In this document: positions 1 to 7,701 of the stretch, in pieces
Position numbering within the stretch: the first letter of the stretch is position 1
Layout of the letters: the number at the start of each line of letters is the position of its first letter
DNA from: an uncultured Bacilli bacterium
GTDB lineage: Bacteria; Bacillota_I; Bacilli_A; RF39; UBA660
NCBI GenBank assembly: GCA_910586195.1
Contig: CAJUHO010000013.1
Location: 1 to 32,959, forward strand
DNA length: 32,959 nt
Direction of reading: 5' to 3'
The notes under the pieces: generated by a model
Database searches by the model: none
Told to the model about the DNA's origin: nothing
The model's input: only the letters and a program-made list of their open reading frames with translations
Made by a program: the position numbers and the translations under genes

Positions 1-8
1 TATTGTAT

Positions 9-34
9 CAAAAAGCCGCACCTGATGGTGCGGT
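9..34 (-). terminator. Intrinsic terminator downstream of agrD
   Basis: A 7-bp GC-rich stem (CCGCACC at 16-22, GGTGCGG at 27-33, loop TGAT) is followed on the minus strand by a run of five T. Only the minus strand has the T-run, so it is read as the second stop for the agrBD transcript. Confidence 0.75.
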
Positions 35-50
35 TGAAATTTCAATTTAG

Positions 51-89
51 GAAAAGCACAAACTAAAATAATTTAATTTGTGCTTTTTT
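51..89. terminator. Hairpin terminator, probably bidirectional
   Basis: AAAAGCACAAA at 52-62 pairs perfectly with TTTGTGCTTTT at 77-87. On the plus strand the stem ends in six T; on the minus strand it ends in four T. It lies just after the agrD stop codon and would end that transcript. It could also serve a plus-strand gene lying left of the window. Confidence 0.7.
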
Positions 90-104
90 ATGATGATGAT
101 TTTA

Positions 105-227
105 CTAGTCAATCATTGATTCAATTGCATGTGGTTCATCTGAGAAACAGAACATACAACCAGTATAAGCTAATCCTGTTACCATTAGTGCAACAGTTGC
201 TAAAACTTTAGCCATTTTTCCTTTCAT
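105..227 (-). CDS. agrD: AgrD-like cyclic (thio)lactone autoinducer peptide precursor
   Basis: A 40-residue ORF starts with ATG at 227, preceded by AGGAGA at 7-8 bases. Residues 1-22 are basic then hydrophobic, like the amphipathic leader of AgrD. The centre reads TGCMFCF, followed by the acidic tail SDEPHAIESMID, which matches the AgrD layout of Cys ring, DE/EP box and acidic C-terminal tail. By family analogy AgrB would remove the tail and close a thiolactone from Cys24 to a hydrophobic residue such as Phe28, giving a five-residue ring. Cys27 makes the ring choice ambiguous. The gene follows agrB by 48 bases on the same strand. No agrC or agrA is seen before two terminators, so the sensor would have to be elsewhere. 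The assignment rests on composition and position next to agrB. Confidence 0.8.
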   Translation of the reverse strand: MKGKMAKVLATVALMVTGLAYTGCMFCFSDEPHAIESMID

Positions 228-275
228 GACATTTTCTCCTTTCTCTTTTTTATCTATGCCTAAATACAACTGTAT

Positions 276-875
276 TTAAACAACTGAATAATTCTTGTAA
301 TTTCGATATGATTGTCGAAATATTTTATATGTAATAGGGTGAACCATAATTGCTTCAATGAATAATGATATATTTAGTAGAAGAGAAAGTTCTAAATCTT
401 CTACTAAAATAATCACTAATACATAAATAGAAGCAATGATTAAAGTTCCACACTTTCTAATAATACGCTTTTTTTTATTTGGTAATGGTCTTTTCGGAGT
501 ATCAGCGGGTGCATATAATATAAATGAAATTAAACTTATGACTATCATTCCATATTCTAATAATGGATTAAGCTCAACTCTTAAAAGACAATATGGTAGG
601 ATGGAAAATAGAAAAGTAGATAAAATTAAGCAATGAATACTTTTTTCAGCATGAAATCCAAATCCTGTAAATCTTAATATATTAAAAAATAATAGTATAA
701 TTAATGTCTCTTTTAATATTCCTAGAATAAAGGAAATTGCTAAAATAATTATTGCCTTTGTAATTGTTAAATATATTCCTTCTAAACCATATTGGAGTTT
801 CTCAATCTCATCAGAAGTGTAATCTTTATATTGTGTAATGAAACTCAATGTTTTTTGTAAGAAATATCCTTTCAA
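276..875 (-). CDS. agrB: AgrB-family membrane peptidase for autoinducer maturation
   Basis: This 199-residue protein has several hydrophobic segments (about 40-52, 55-68, 84-100, 105-122, 143-158, 160-175) and the AgrB catalytic signature: His75 in GFHAEK and Cys82, seven residues apart as in the staphylococcal His77/Cys84 pair. AgrB is a membrane cysteine endopeptidase that trims the AgrD tail and forms the thiolactone. The start is a TTG at 873-875, preceded by GAGGTG at five bases; no better ATG lies at this end. It is followed by a 40-codon agrD gene, which supports the assignment. Promoter candidates lie in the divergent gap shared with the cold-shock gene. The partner histidine kinase AgrC and regulator AgrA are not in the window, so this may be an orphan or remotely paired agrBD unit. 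Confidence 0.88.
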   Translation of the reverse strand: MKGYFLQKTLSFITQYKDYTSDEIEKLQYGLEGIYLTITKAIIILAISFILGILKETLIILLFFNILRFTGFGFHAEKSIHCLILSTFLFSILPYCLLRVELNPLLEYGMIVISLISFILYAPADTPKRPLPNKKKRIIRKCGTLIIASIYVLVIILVEDLELSLLLNISLFIEAIMVHPITYKIFRQSYRNYKNYSVV

Positions 876-906
876 AAAATCACCTCATTTTCGTAGAACT
901 GTCTCT

Positions 907-988
907 ACTATAACAGAAAAAGAGTGCTAAAGAAGTTTTATAATTTAGACTATAGTTTCGACTTAACGTTTGTCGAATTTTGTCGAAA
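907..988 (-). promoter_or_regulatory. Possible agrB promoter and regulator-binding repeats
   Basis: On the minus strand TATAGT (907-912) is a plausible -10 for agrB, without a good -35, as is usual for activator-dependent promoters. Upstream lie two TTCGACA direct repeats ten bases apart (GTCGAA at 972-977 and 982-987 on the plus strand) and an inverted copy (TTTCGAC at 956-962). A one-turn spacing suggests protein binding. Which regulator binds is unknown; a LytTR-type AgrA is only a guess. Confidence 0.35.
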
Positions 989-1130
989 AATTGGATAAAT
1001 TTGCCAAAAAAGGTCACAGAATTACCATTAAAAGAAAATATAATAATATTGTAGTAAATCTGATAGAATGTAAATGCGCATAGATAAACTAGCTGTATGT
1101 GAATTGAAAAAGAAGGTGAGGTGTGTGGTA

Positions 1131-1349
1131 TTGGTAGGTCGTGTCAAATGGTTCAACAATGAAAAAGGCTACGGATTCATTGAGTATAAAGAAAATGAAG
1201 ACATTTTTGTACATTATTCTGCTATCGAACAAGATGGATATAAGACTTTATCTGAAGGACAATATGTTGAGTTTGTTTTACTTGAAACTTCCAAGGGATT
1301 ACAAGCAAACCATGTGAAACTAGTAAAAGAAACTACTACTGCAAAATAA
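1131..1349 (+). CDS. csp: Cold-shock family RNA chaperone
   Basis: A 72-residue single OB-fold cold-shock domain. The RNA-binding motifs are clear: RNP1 in KGYGFI and RNP2 in IFVHYSAI, with the N-terminal GRVKWFN typical of CspA/CspB. These proteins bind single-stranded RNA and melt structure. The reading frame is open from an ATG at 1074, but residues before GRVKWF match nothing in the family, whereas AAGGTGAGG at 1113-1121 lies nine bases before TTG 1131, so TTG is chosen as start. The short acidic C-terminal tail is slightly longer than in the 66-residue Csps. The stop codon lies inside the loop of its own terminator. It is transcribed away from agrB. Confidence 0.93.
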   Translation: MVGRVKWFNNEKGYGFIEYKENEDIFVHYSAIEQDGYKTLSEGQYVEFVLLETSKGLQANHVKLVKETTTAK

Positions 1350-1363
1350 GTAGTTTTTTTTTT
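1330..1363 (+). terminator. Intrinsic terminator of csp
   Basis: AAACTACT (1330-1337) pairs with AGTAGTTT (1349-1356) and runs into a T-tract of about ten. The stop codon TAA (1347-1349) lies within the hairpin. Confidence 0.8.
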
Positions 1364-1399
1364 CTTTTTATGTTAAGATAAAGCAAAGGAGGCGAAGAA

Positions 1400-1930
1400 A
1401 TGGAGATTATTTTTCGCGGTGACAAATTAATGGTCACAGAAGCAATGAAGTCATATGTTGATGAAAAAATTGGCAAGTTAGAAAAATACTTAGAGAATAG
1501 TGATGATGTGCGTTGTAGTGTTGTTGTAAAAGTTAGAGGACGTAAACAAATTGTAGAAATAACAATACCACTAAAAAACTTTATATTAAGATCCGAAGAG
1601 GAACAAGAAGATTTCTATGTAGCAGTAGATAAAGCTATTACAGTTTTAGAAAGACAAATTCGTAAAAATAAGACAAAATTAATATCAAAACAAACAAAAA
1701 CTTTAATAGATTTTGATTTTTCTTCTATTGAAGATGACAATGAGGAAAGTGAAAAACAAATTATCAAACGTAAAAAAGTAGAAATAAAACCAATGGATGA
1801 AGAAGAAGCGATTATACAGATGGAACTAATAGGTCATGAATTTTATATGTACAAAGATAGTGAAACAAATAAAATGTCAGTCGTTTATAAAAGAAAAGAT
1901 GGTAATTACGGTTTGATTGAGTCTGAATAA
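1400..1930 (+). CDS. hpf: Long-form ribosome hibernation promoting factor
   Basis: At 176 residues this matches the long HPF of Gram-positive bacteria. Residues 1-100 form the RaiA/YfiA-like domain (start MEIIFRGDKLMVTEAM, then VEITIPL and a basic helix RQIRKNKTK) that sits in the 30S decoding site. A charged linker follows. Residues about 125-176 form the dimerisation domain with the typical KPMDEEEAIIQMELIGHEFY. This domain joins two 70S ribosomes into an inactive 100S dimer in stationary phase. Start ATG has an AAAGGAGG site at good spacing. Location just before secA is the same as in B. subtilis (yvyD/hpf-secA). A small terminator follows. Confidence 0.96.
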   Translation: MEIIFRGDKLMVTEAMKSYVDEKIGKLEKYLENSDDVRCSVVVKVRGRKQIVEITIPLKNFILRSEEEQEDFYVAVDKAITVLERQIRKNKTKLISKQTKTLIDFDFSSIEDDNEESEKQIIKRKKVEIKPMDEEEAIIQMELIGHEFYMYKDSETNKMSVVYKRKDGNYGLIESE

Positions 1931-1932
1931 AT

Positions 1933-1955
1933 AAAGGTCAAATAAGACCTTTTTC
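1933..1955 (+). terminator. Short terminator after hpf
   Basis: AAAGGTC (1933-1939) pairs with GACCTTT (1946-1952), followed by a short T-run of five (1950-1954). The stem is short, so it may leak into the next gene. Confidence 0.6.
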
Positions 1956-1987
1956 ATTGTAAAGATGTTAAATAAGAGGTGATTTGG

Positions 1988-2557
1988 TTGAAAGAACGAG
2001 AAATAGAATTTAATTACTTTTATAAAATGTTTAGAGAAGAATACAGAAAAAATATAGTAAAAACTAGAAGAGAGAAGCAGTTAAATGATTGTAATGATGG
2101 TTTATTAGAAATTTTAACAATGACCTATACTAAAGGTGAAATTTTGCAACTATACGAGAATAGCCTGTTTCAAGTTTGTGTTAATTATCTTTCTCTTGCC
2201 GATTCTTCTATGAATATTCTACCAAATAATTCATTGGAATTTGTTACAGAAATATTAAATGAAATAGAAGAAAATCCATATCAAAAAAGCTTTTTAGCTT
2301 CTTTGCAATTTATTTTTCAAGATTATTTTGAGTGTTTAGAAATAGGACGACCTATCTTATTTTCAAGTGAAGAAGATAGCAATGATTCGTATATGGAAAT
2401 GGTATTAGATTCCCAATATAAAATTACACAGTTTGAAACAATGAATATGGACTTATTAGAACAGACTAAAACTATGACAAAGGTATTAATATTGGAAAGT
2501 CATAGACAACTAGGACCAATATCAAAAGTCAAATACTACTATCGAAAAGATATTTAA
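1988..2557 (+). CDS. Unrecognised soluble protein between hpf and secA
   Basis: A 189-residue protein I do not recognise. It has no signal peptide or membrane segment. The N-terminus is basic and helical (RREKQ region), the middle rich in Leu/Glu helices, and the C-terminus ends basic (KYYYRKD). The frame is open from GTG 1979, but AGAGGTG at 1975-1981 overlaps that codon, so TTG 1988, six bases after it, is the likelier start. Base composition resembles its neighbours, with no sign of recent transfer. It has its own terminator before secA and may be cotranscribed with hpf through a weak terminator. Such an all-helical acidic protein could be regulatory, but nothing in the sequence shows a function. 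Confidence 0.7.
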   Translation: MKEREIEFNYFYKMFREEYRKNIVKTRREKQLNDCNDGLLEILTMTYTKGEILQLYENSLFQVCVNYLSLADSSMNILPNNSLEFVTEILNEIEENPYQKSFLASLQFIFQDYFECLEIGRPILFSSEEDSNDSYMEMVLDSQYKITQFETMNMDLLEQTKTMTKVLILESHRQLGPISKVKYYYRKDI

Positions 2558-2590
2558 AAATAAAAATATGATTTTTAGTATGAAAGTAAT

Positions 2591-2620
2591 AAAAAAGCTT
2601 AACAGTAGCTTTTTTTTTTG
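2591..2620 (+). terminator. Terminator before secA
   Basis: AAAAAAGCT (2591-2599) pairs with AGCTTTTTT (2607-2615), followed by T to 2619. It ends 32 bases before the secA start, so secA seems to need its own promoter or readthrough. Confidence 0.75.
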
Positions 2621-2651
2621 ATAAAATAATGTGATAAGGAGAGTGGATACC

Positions 2652-5144
2652 ATGAATTTTATTAAAAGAATGTTTGACCATGAATATAAAGAATTAAAAA
2701 AGTTTGAACGCCAAGCAGATGAGATTATTGCATTAGATGAGGAAATGGCAAAACTTACAGATACAGAATTAAAAGCAAAAACAGAAGAATTTAAGGAACG
2801 TTTAAGAAAAGGTGAACTATTAGATGATTTACTAGTAGAAGCCTTTGCAGTAGCAAGAGAGGCATCCTTTCGTGTAATTGGAGAAAAACCATTTTATGTA
2901 CAATTACTAGGAGCTCAAGCAATTCATTATGGAAATATTGCAGAGATGAAAACTGGTGAGGGAAAAACGTTGACAAGTGTACTTCCAGCTTATTTAAATG
3001 CGTTGACAGGAAAAGGAGTTCACATTATTACGGTAAATGAGTATTTGGCAGAGCGTGATGCAGAATGGATGGGAGGAATTCATCGCTTTTTGGGACTTAC
3101 GGTAGGTGTTAATAGTCGTGAATTAAGTTCGAAGGAGAAGCAGGACCAATACGCATGTGATATTTTATATACGACAAATAATGAAGTGGGTTTTGATTAC
3201 TTAAGAGATAATATGGTAGTTCATAAGGAAGAAAGAGTACAGAGACCACTAAATTTTGCTATTATAGATGAGGTGGATTCTGTTTTAATAGATGAAGCTA
3301 GAACACCCCTTATTATTTCAGGGGGTCAAATGAATAGTGCTAATCTATATATAGATGCAGATAGATTTGTAAAGGAACTAAAATTAGACGAAGATTACGT
3401 CTATGACGAAAAGACAAAAAGTGTCAACCTAAACGATTCCGGAAGTGTTAAAGCAGAAAAAATGTTTCGTATAGACAATTTATACGATATAAATAATGCG
3501 ACGCTAGTACATTATATTAATCAAGCTTTACGTGCCAATTATGCGATGAAGAAAGATTTTGATTATGTAGTACAAGATGGTGAGATTATAATTGTAGACC
3601 AATTTACAGGAAGATTAATGAAAGGTCGTGCTTATAGTGATGGACTTCATCAGGCAATTGAAGCTAAAGAAGGAGTTACCATTAATCAAGAGACAAAAAC
3701 ACTAGCAACTATTACCTTTCAAAATTTATTTAGAATGTATCATAAGTTAGCAGGAATGACAGGAACTGCGAAAACAGAAGAAGAGGAATTCCGCGATACT
3801 TATAATATGTACGTTATTGAGATACCCACTAATAATCCAGTGGCAAGGGTAGATGCACCTGATTTGGTTTATGCAACACAAGAAGCAAAATATCATGCCA
3901 TTATTGATTTCGTAAAAGATTGCTATAATCGTGGACAGCCAGTTTTAATTGGAACAATTGCCATTGAGACTAGTGAATTAATTAGTAGATTATTAAAACA
4001 AGCAAAAATTCCGCATGAAGTATTAAATGCTAAAAACCATGCTCGTGAAGCAGAAATTATATCAAAAATTGGACAACATAAATCTGTAACAATTGCTACC
4101 AATATGGCAGGACGTGGAACAGATATTAAATTATCAGACGAAATTCGTGAATTAGGAGGACTATGTGTAGTAGGTACAGAGCGTCATGAATCACGCCGTA
4201 TTGATAATCAGTTGCGTGGTCGTTCTGGACGTCAAGGGGACCCAGGATATACACAATTCTTTGTTTCTATGGAAGATGAATTAATGGTTCGCTTTGGAAG
4301 CGATAGAATTCGTGACTTGATGAAAACTATGGGATTAGGAGAACAGGCAATCCAAAGCAAAACATTTACAAAATCAATTGGAACAGCACAAGCCCGAGTA
4401 GAGGGAAATAACTTTGATACACGTAAACAATTACTGCAATATGATGATGTCATGAATAATCAAAGAGAAATTATGTATGATAAACGAAATGAAATTTTGG
4501 ATAACGATTCTATTCATGAAACAATATTGTCTACTTTTCGTCATCACATTGAAGATTTAGTAAAGTCTCATATAGCACCAGAGGGTTATTTAACAGAAGA
4601 AGATATGAAAGAGATTGTAGAACTTTCAAATGAAAATTTATTAAAAAAAGATATAAATAAAACATCGATAAAAGGCGAAAATGAGAATGAAGTAATTGAT
4701 AAGTTATATAAGTTAGTAGTAAATAATTATGAAGAGAAAATAAAAGAAATTCCAGATGAAATAAAAGATGAATTTGAAAAGGCTATTTCATTACAAGTGA
4801 TTGATAATTATTGGATGGAGCATATTAATACTATGGCTCACTTACGTGAAGGAATCCATTTGAGAGGTTATGCACAAGAAGATCCATTACGTGCTTATAC
4901 TATGGAAGGATTTGATCTTTTTGATCAAATGATTCAAAAAATTGATAAAGATATATCCGTTTTTTTACTAAAAGCAGAAATTAGACAAAATATTGAACGT
5001 AAAGAAGTAGCAAAAACTAAAAGGACAAATGAAGGGGAAGAGAAAACAACGAAAAAACAACCAAAGAGGGTAAATAAAATAGGACGTAATGATTTATGTC
5101 CATGTGGAAGTGGCAAAAAGTATAAAAACTGTTGTGGTAAATAG
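2652..5144 (+). CDS. secA: Preprotein translocase ATPase SecA
   Basis: An 830-residue SecA, normal length for Bacillota. It drives secretory proteins through SecYEG by ATP hydrolysis at the inner face of the membrane. Seen in order: N-terminal helix MNFIKRMFD, Walker A MKTGEGKT (about 99-106), Walker B DEVD (206-209) followed by SVLIDEARTPLI, the MTGTA region, NMAGRGTDI and RGRSGRQGDPG of the second helicase lobe, the scaffold/wing helices, and a C-terminal zinc site with Cys816, 818, 827 and 828 that binds SecB-like partners or lipids. The frame is open from GTG 2631, but AAGGAG (2637-2642) lies nine bases before ATG 2652 and the family begins there. In relatives prfB follows directly; here more than 5 kb of accessory DNA separates them. 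Confidence 0.98.
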   Translation: MNFIKRMFDHEYKELKKFERQADEIIALDEEMAKLTDTELKAKTEEFKERLRKGELLDDLLVEAFAVAREASFRVIGEKPFYVQLLGAQAIHYGNIAEMKTGEGKTLTSVLPAYLNALTGKGVHIITVNEYLAERDAEWMGGIHRFLGLTVGVNSRELSSKEKQDQYACDILYTTNNEVGFDYLRDNMVVHKEERVQRPLNFAIIDEVDSVLIDEARTPLIISGGQMNSANLYIDADRFVKELKLDEDYVYDEKTKSVNLNDSGSVKAEKMFRIDNLYDINNATLVHYINQALRANYAMKKDFDYVVQDGEIIIVDQFTGRLMKGRAYSDGLHQAIEAKEGVTINQETKTLATITFQNLFRMYHKLAGMTGTAKTEEEEFRDTYNMYVIEIPTNNPVARVDAPDLVYATQEAKYHAIIDFVKDCYNRGQPVLIGTIAIETSELISRLLKQAKIPHEVLNAKNHAREAEIISKIGQHKSVTIATNMAGRGTDIKLSDEIRELGGLCVVGTERHESRRIDNQLRGRSGRQGDPGYTQFFVSMEDELMVRFGSDRIRDLMKTMGLGEQAIQSKTFTKSIGTAQARVEGNNFDTRKQLLQYDDVMNNQREIMYDKRNEILDNDSIHETILSTFRHHIEDLVKSHIAPEGYLTEEDMKEIVELSNENLLKKDINKTSIKGENENEVIDKLYKLVVNNYEEKIKEIPDEIKDEFEKAISLQVIDNYWMEHINTMAHLREGIHLRGYAQEDPLRAYTMEGFDLFDQMIQKIDKDISVFLLKAEIRQNIERKEVAKTKRTNEGEEKTTKKQPKRVNKIGRNDLCPCGSGKKYKNCCGK

Positions 5145-5207
5145 TCTAGCAAAATCTTATAAAATAAGGAATTATGAAAAATACTAAACTATAAAAATTG
5201 TTCGCAG

Positions 5208-5366
5208 ATGACAATTTGTCCACGTAAATATAATTTTGTGGACCTAGAAATTAATTTAGACTTTGTTATTTGGGGAGGATTATTACATGATATTGGTAAA
5301 ACAAATGATTTGAATGATTTTATTGAAAATAGGAATAGAGCAGAACAAAAAAGTACCATTTTATAA
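5208..5366 (+). pseudogene. Remnant of an HD-domain protein
   Basis: A 52-codon open stretch contains GGLLHDIGK, the metal-binding HD motif of HD-superfamily phosphohydrolases, preceded by a hydrophobic strand (LDFVIW). The remainder of the domain is absent and the frame stops at TAA 5364-5366. There is no ribosome site before ATG 5208. It is read as a decayed fragment. LLHDIGK is found in many families (signalling phosphodiesterases, nucleases, Cas10/Cas3-type HD domains), so the parent protein cannot be named. Confidence 0.5.
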
Positions 5367-5450
5367 ATGAAATGCTATTATTCCAATTAGATAGAATTAA
5401 TTCTTCAAGAATAGTAGTATGCAATGATTATGATTCTTAGGGGGATAAAC

Positions 5451-6038
5451 ATGATAAATTTTACTGAAAATGATAAGGAAAAAATCAAAAATGCTTATAA
5501 AACAGTTTTATTAAATTTGAAAGATTATTTGCAACAACATGATGTAAAATGTGAATTAGAATATTCAAAAGTAGTTTTTAGTATGCTACATAGTGGCTGT
5601 TTTAGTATGGATGGAACAATTCACATTGATAATGATTTCAATTATCTAGGACTGTCTTCAGATATAAGCGAAGGAATACAGGTGATGCATGGAATTTGTT
5701 GCTGTAGACATGCTACGGAATTTCTTTATAATCTATTAAATATATTAAACTTGAATCCATCTTTAATGTATATTCAAACAAATAATAGAACCGGAGAATG
5801 GCATAAAACAACTCCTACAAAAGCCAACCATCTAACCATTTTATTAAATAATCAATATATTATAGATCCCATAAATAAATTTATTTTAGAAATACAAAAA
5901 GGTGGGGAACTCAAACTATTAGATTCAGATTACTTAAATGTTTTAAAGCCTTACCAAGAAGACAATATAATTGTTATCGGAAAAACATTGAAAAAATATT
6001 ATGCTTTAAGAGAGTTAGGTATAAAAAACGTGTATTAG
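5451..6038 (+). CDS. Possible transglutaminase/papain-fold protein of unknown role
   Basis: A 195-residue cytosolic protein. AGGGGG before ATG 5451 fixes the start; the frame is open 27 bases further but with no ribosome site. The centre contains GICCCRHATEF (Cys83-85), then NHLTILLNN with His127 and IIDPINK with Asp139. A Cys at a helix start, a His on a strand and an Asp on the next strand, in this order and spacing, are the layout of the transglutaminase-like/papain fold, where they form the catalytic triad. This is inference from pattern only; I do not know a named family. It is flanked by a broken HD gene and an XRE regulator, inside the accessory block between secA and prfB. Nothing shows secretion, so a cytosolic amidase or protease is the best guess. 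Confidence 0.6.
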   Translation: MINFTENDKEKIKNAYKTVLLNLKDYLQQHDVKCELEYSKVVFSMLHSGCFSMDGTIHIDNDFNYLGLSSDISEGIQVMHGICCCRHATEFLYNLLNILNLNPSLMYIQTNNRTGEWHKTTPTKANHLTILLNNQYIIDPINKFILEIQKGGELKLLDSDYLNVLKPYQEDNIIVIGKTLKKYYALRELGIKNVY

Positions 6039-6287
6039 TCTATTACTTATCTAACTGACACCTGAAAGGAGAAAAAGGATGCAAATGGATCATTAGTGAT
6101 ATTTGTACTATAACTTTGATAGTTATAATATCAGGTAATAGTAGGATTTAGTGAACGAAAAAATTATATGGTTTTACTATTTACAGAAGAAAAAATAATT
6201 TGTTTATTTTATATGTTAATAAACATTGCTTGTAGCAACGGCTTATTTGTAATAAATTTATCTTGATGAAAGGAGAAGAGTATCGAA

Positions 6288-6797
6288 ATGTTGAAAGAAA
6301 ACATTAAGACATTAAGAAAACAAAAAGGTCTTTCTCAAGAAGAATTAGGTATTAAGTTAAATGTTGTAAGACAAACAATATCAAAATGGGAGCAAGGATT
6401 ATCAGTTCCTGATTCAGAAATGTTAGTTTCAATATCAGAAGTTTTTGAAACATCAGTAAGTACTTTACTTGGAGAAAATATAGAAGAAGCAAAAGTAGAT
6501 GATTTGAAAGCAATTTCTGAAAAATTAGAGATAATAAATTCGCAGCTATTAGAAAGAAAAAATGCAAAAAGAAAAATGATTCATTGGACACTAATCTCAT
6601 TCTGTGCAATTACCATAATAGTTTTCATTTCTTTATTTTTATTAAATAGTCCCTATTTAAATTGGAACTATAATGATCCTGAAAAGGCTGTTTTAGGAGT
6701 TTCTGTTCATTCCTTTGAATGGATATTTGTTCGGATAGCACCGATGATTCTTATTATATCTATCGTTGGCATTTTACTGACTCGGAGGAAAACTTAA
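6288..6797 (+). CDS. XRE-family regulator with two membrane segments
   Basis: A 169-residue protein with an N-terminal Cro/C1 helix-turn-helix (residues 5-60; the key stretch is LSQEELGIKLNVVRQTISKW). A short coiled linker follows, then two hydrophobic segments at about 99-121 and 144-164. HTH_XRE proteins with a two-helix membrane tail are common in Bacillota and usually repress their own operon in response to membrane or substrate signals. ATG 6288 has AAAGGAGAAG upstream. A strong hairpin terminator follows at 6822-6857. The 249 bases before it contain no intact gene, only a ribosome site (about 6065) followed by a five-codon frame, so a partner gene may have been lost. Confidence 0.85.
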   Translation: MLKENIKTLRKQKGLSQEELGIKLNVVRQTISKWEQGLSVPDSEMLVSISEVFETSVSTLLGENIEEAKVDDLKAISEKLEIINSQLLERKNAKRKMIHWTLISFCAITIIVFISLFLLNSPYLNWNYNDPEKAVLGVSVHSFEWIFVRIAPMILIISIVGILLTRRKT

Positions 6798-6821
6798 GAT
6801 TATTGTCAGTTACGATTTATG

Positions 6822-6857
6822 AAGCAAATTAACTAATATAGAAGATTTGCTTTTTGT
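6822..6857 (+). terminator. Terminator after the XRE regulator
   Basis: AAGCAAAT (6822-6829) pairs with ATTTGCTT (6845-6852), followed by T to 6855. Confidence 0.75.
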
Positions 6858-6919
6858 GTGATATACTATTTAGTATTAATAGATTAAAAAATAGTAATTT
6901 AAAAGTGAGTTGATATAGT

Positions 6920-7038
6920 ATGTCTAATGAAAAGCAAAAAGATTACTTGAAGAAGAAGGGCATAAAATTATTTTAAAAGGTACTAAAAATATAAAATATT
7001 ATGTTCAAGATTTTGAAAGTAGTTTGATAGAATTATAA
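6920..7038 (+). pseudogene. Small frameshifted gene fragment
   Basis: ATG 6920 follows an AGTGAG site and opens 18 codons. After about codon 7, a different frame takes over without stops (LLEEEGHKIILKGTKN onwards) and ends with TAA at 7036-7038. The join would need one frame change near 6943. The product is not recognisable; it looks like the C-terminus of a lost protein. Confidence 0.35.
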
Positions 7039-7078
7039 TATCAATTCCACTTTGAAAGTAAGATTGGAGGAATAAATA

Positions 7079-7411
7079 ATGGAAAATAAAATATGCCAAA
7101 GTTGTGGCATGCCTATAACATCAAATGAGCAATTAGGTAAAAATAAAGATGGAAGTATCAATGCAGATTATTGTAAATATTGTTTCGAATTTGGAGAGTT
7201 TGTGGATGAAGTCACTATGGAGAAATATATAGAAATGTGCTCACAGTATAACTCTCAAGCAGGAATGACGAGGGAAGAAATGAAAGAATATTGTACTAAC
7301 CTCTTTCCTACTTTAAAAAGATGGAAATGTACTTGCACTGATGAATGTGCTAATGGATATAACCCTAATTGTACTTGTGAAAATCCAGAATGTCATTGTA
7401 GGGAGAAATAG
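7079..7411 (+). CDS. Zinc-ribbon protein with a Cys-rich tail
   Basis: A 110-residue protein. The first half is a putative zinc ribbon (Zn_ribbon_2, PF12674 style): CQSCGMPI, then DGSINADYCKYC and FGEFVDEVTM, with a helix after. The last 27 residues add Cys-Xaa-Cys and Cys-rich pairs (CTCTDECANG, CTCENPECHC), resembling a metallothionein-like metal cluster. The domain itself is widespread and without an established function. AGATTGGAGGA precedes ATG 7079. It forms the first of a run of small genes, all on the plus strand, that may be cotranscribed with DUF3781 25 bases downstream. Zinc or copper storage is a guess from the Cys content. Confidence 0.82.
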   Translation: MENKICQSCGMPITSNEQLGKNKDGSINADYCKYCFEFGEFVDEVTMEKYIEMCSQYNSQAGMTREEMKEYCTNLFPTLKRWKCTCTDECANGYNPNCTCENPECHCREK

Positions 7412-7435
7412 CTAGATTTATGGAGCTGATAATAT

Positions 7436-7681
7436 ATGAATAAAAAAGTGTTATTATCAAATATAGATAAAGTCCATACTACTGAAATGGGGATTGACAG
7501 GATTAAGAGAAATCTTAAACTAGATACAATAGATGTAGTTACATATTGTAAGAACAAAGTTTTAGATAAAAATTGTAATATATATAAACAGGGCAAGAAT
7601 TGGTATTGTGAAATTGATAATATAAAGATAACAATTAACTCATCTAGTTATACTATTATTACAGCACATGCCATTCATTAA
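7436..7681 (+). CDS. DUF3781 family small protein
   Basis: An 81-residue protein that fits DUF3781 (PF12636): KVHTTEMGIDRIKRNLKL near the start, DVVTYCKNKV in the middle and the closing strands ITINSSSYTIITAH. The function of the family is unknown. It has no membrane segment and is short but complete. The ribosome site is weak (GGAGCTGAT), and the gene starts 24 bases after the zinc-ribbon gene, suggesting cotranscription. Confidence 0.82.
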   Translation: MNKKVLLSNIDKVHTTEMGIDRIKRNLKLDTIDVVTYCKNKVLDKNCNIYKQGKNWYCEIDNIKITINSSSYTIITAHAIH

Positions 7682-7701
7682 AATGTAAGGGAGAAAAATT
7701 T

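Noticed and set aside
301..330. TTTCGAT...TGTCGAAA palindrome inside agrB
   Set aside because: It lies in the coding end of agrB and is likely chance, although it resembles the upstream repeats.
436..636. Plus-strand ORF opposite agrB
   Set aside because: It is an antisense shadow with no ribosome site; the AgrB catalytic motif is on the other strand. Similar shadow frames opposite secA, uvrA, ftsX and others are left out for the same reason.
1074..1130. ATG 1074 as the start of the cold-shock gene
   Set aside because: The extra residues match nothing in the family and the ribosome site fits TTG 1131.
5208..5366. Cas10 or Cas3 fragment suggested by the LLHDIGK motif
   Set aside because: The motif is shared by many HD families, and no cas genes or repeat array are nearby.
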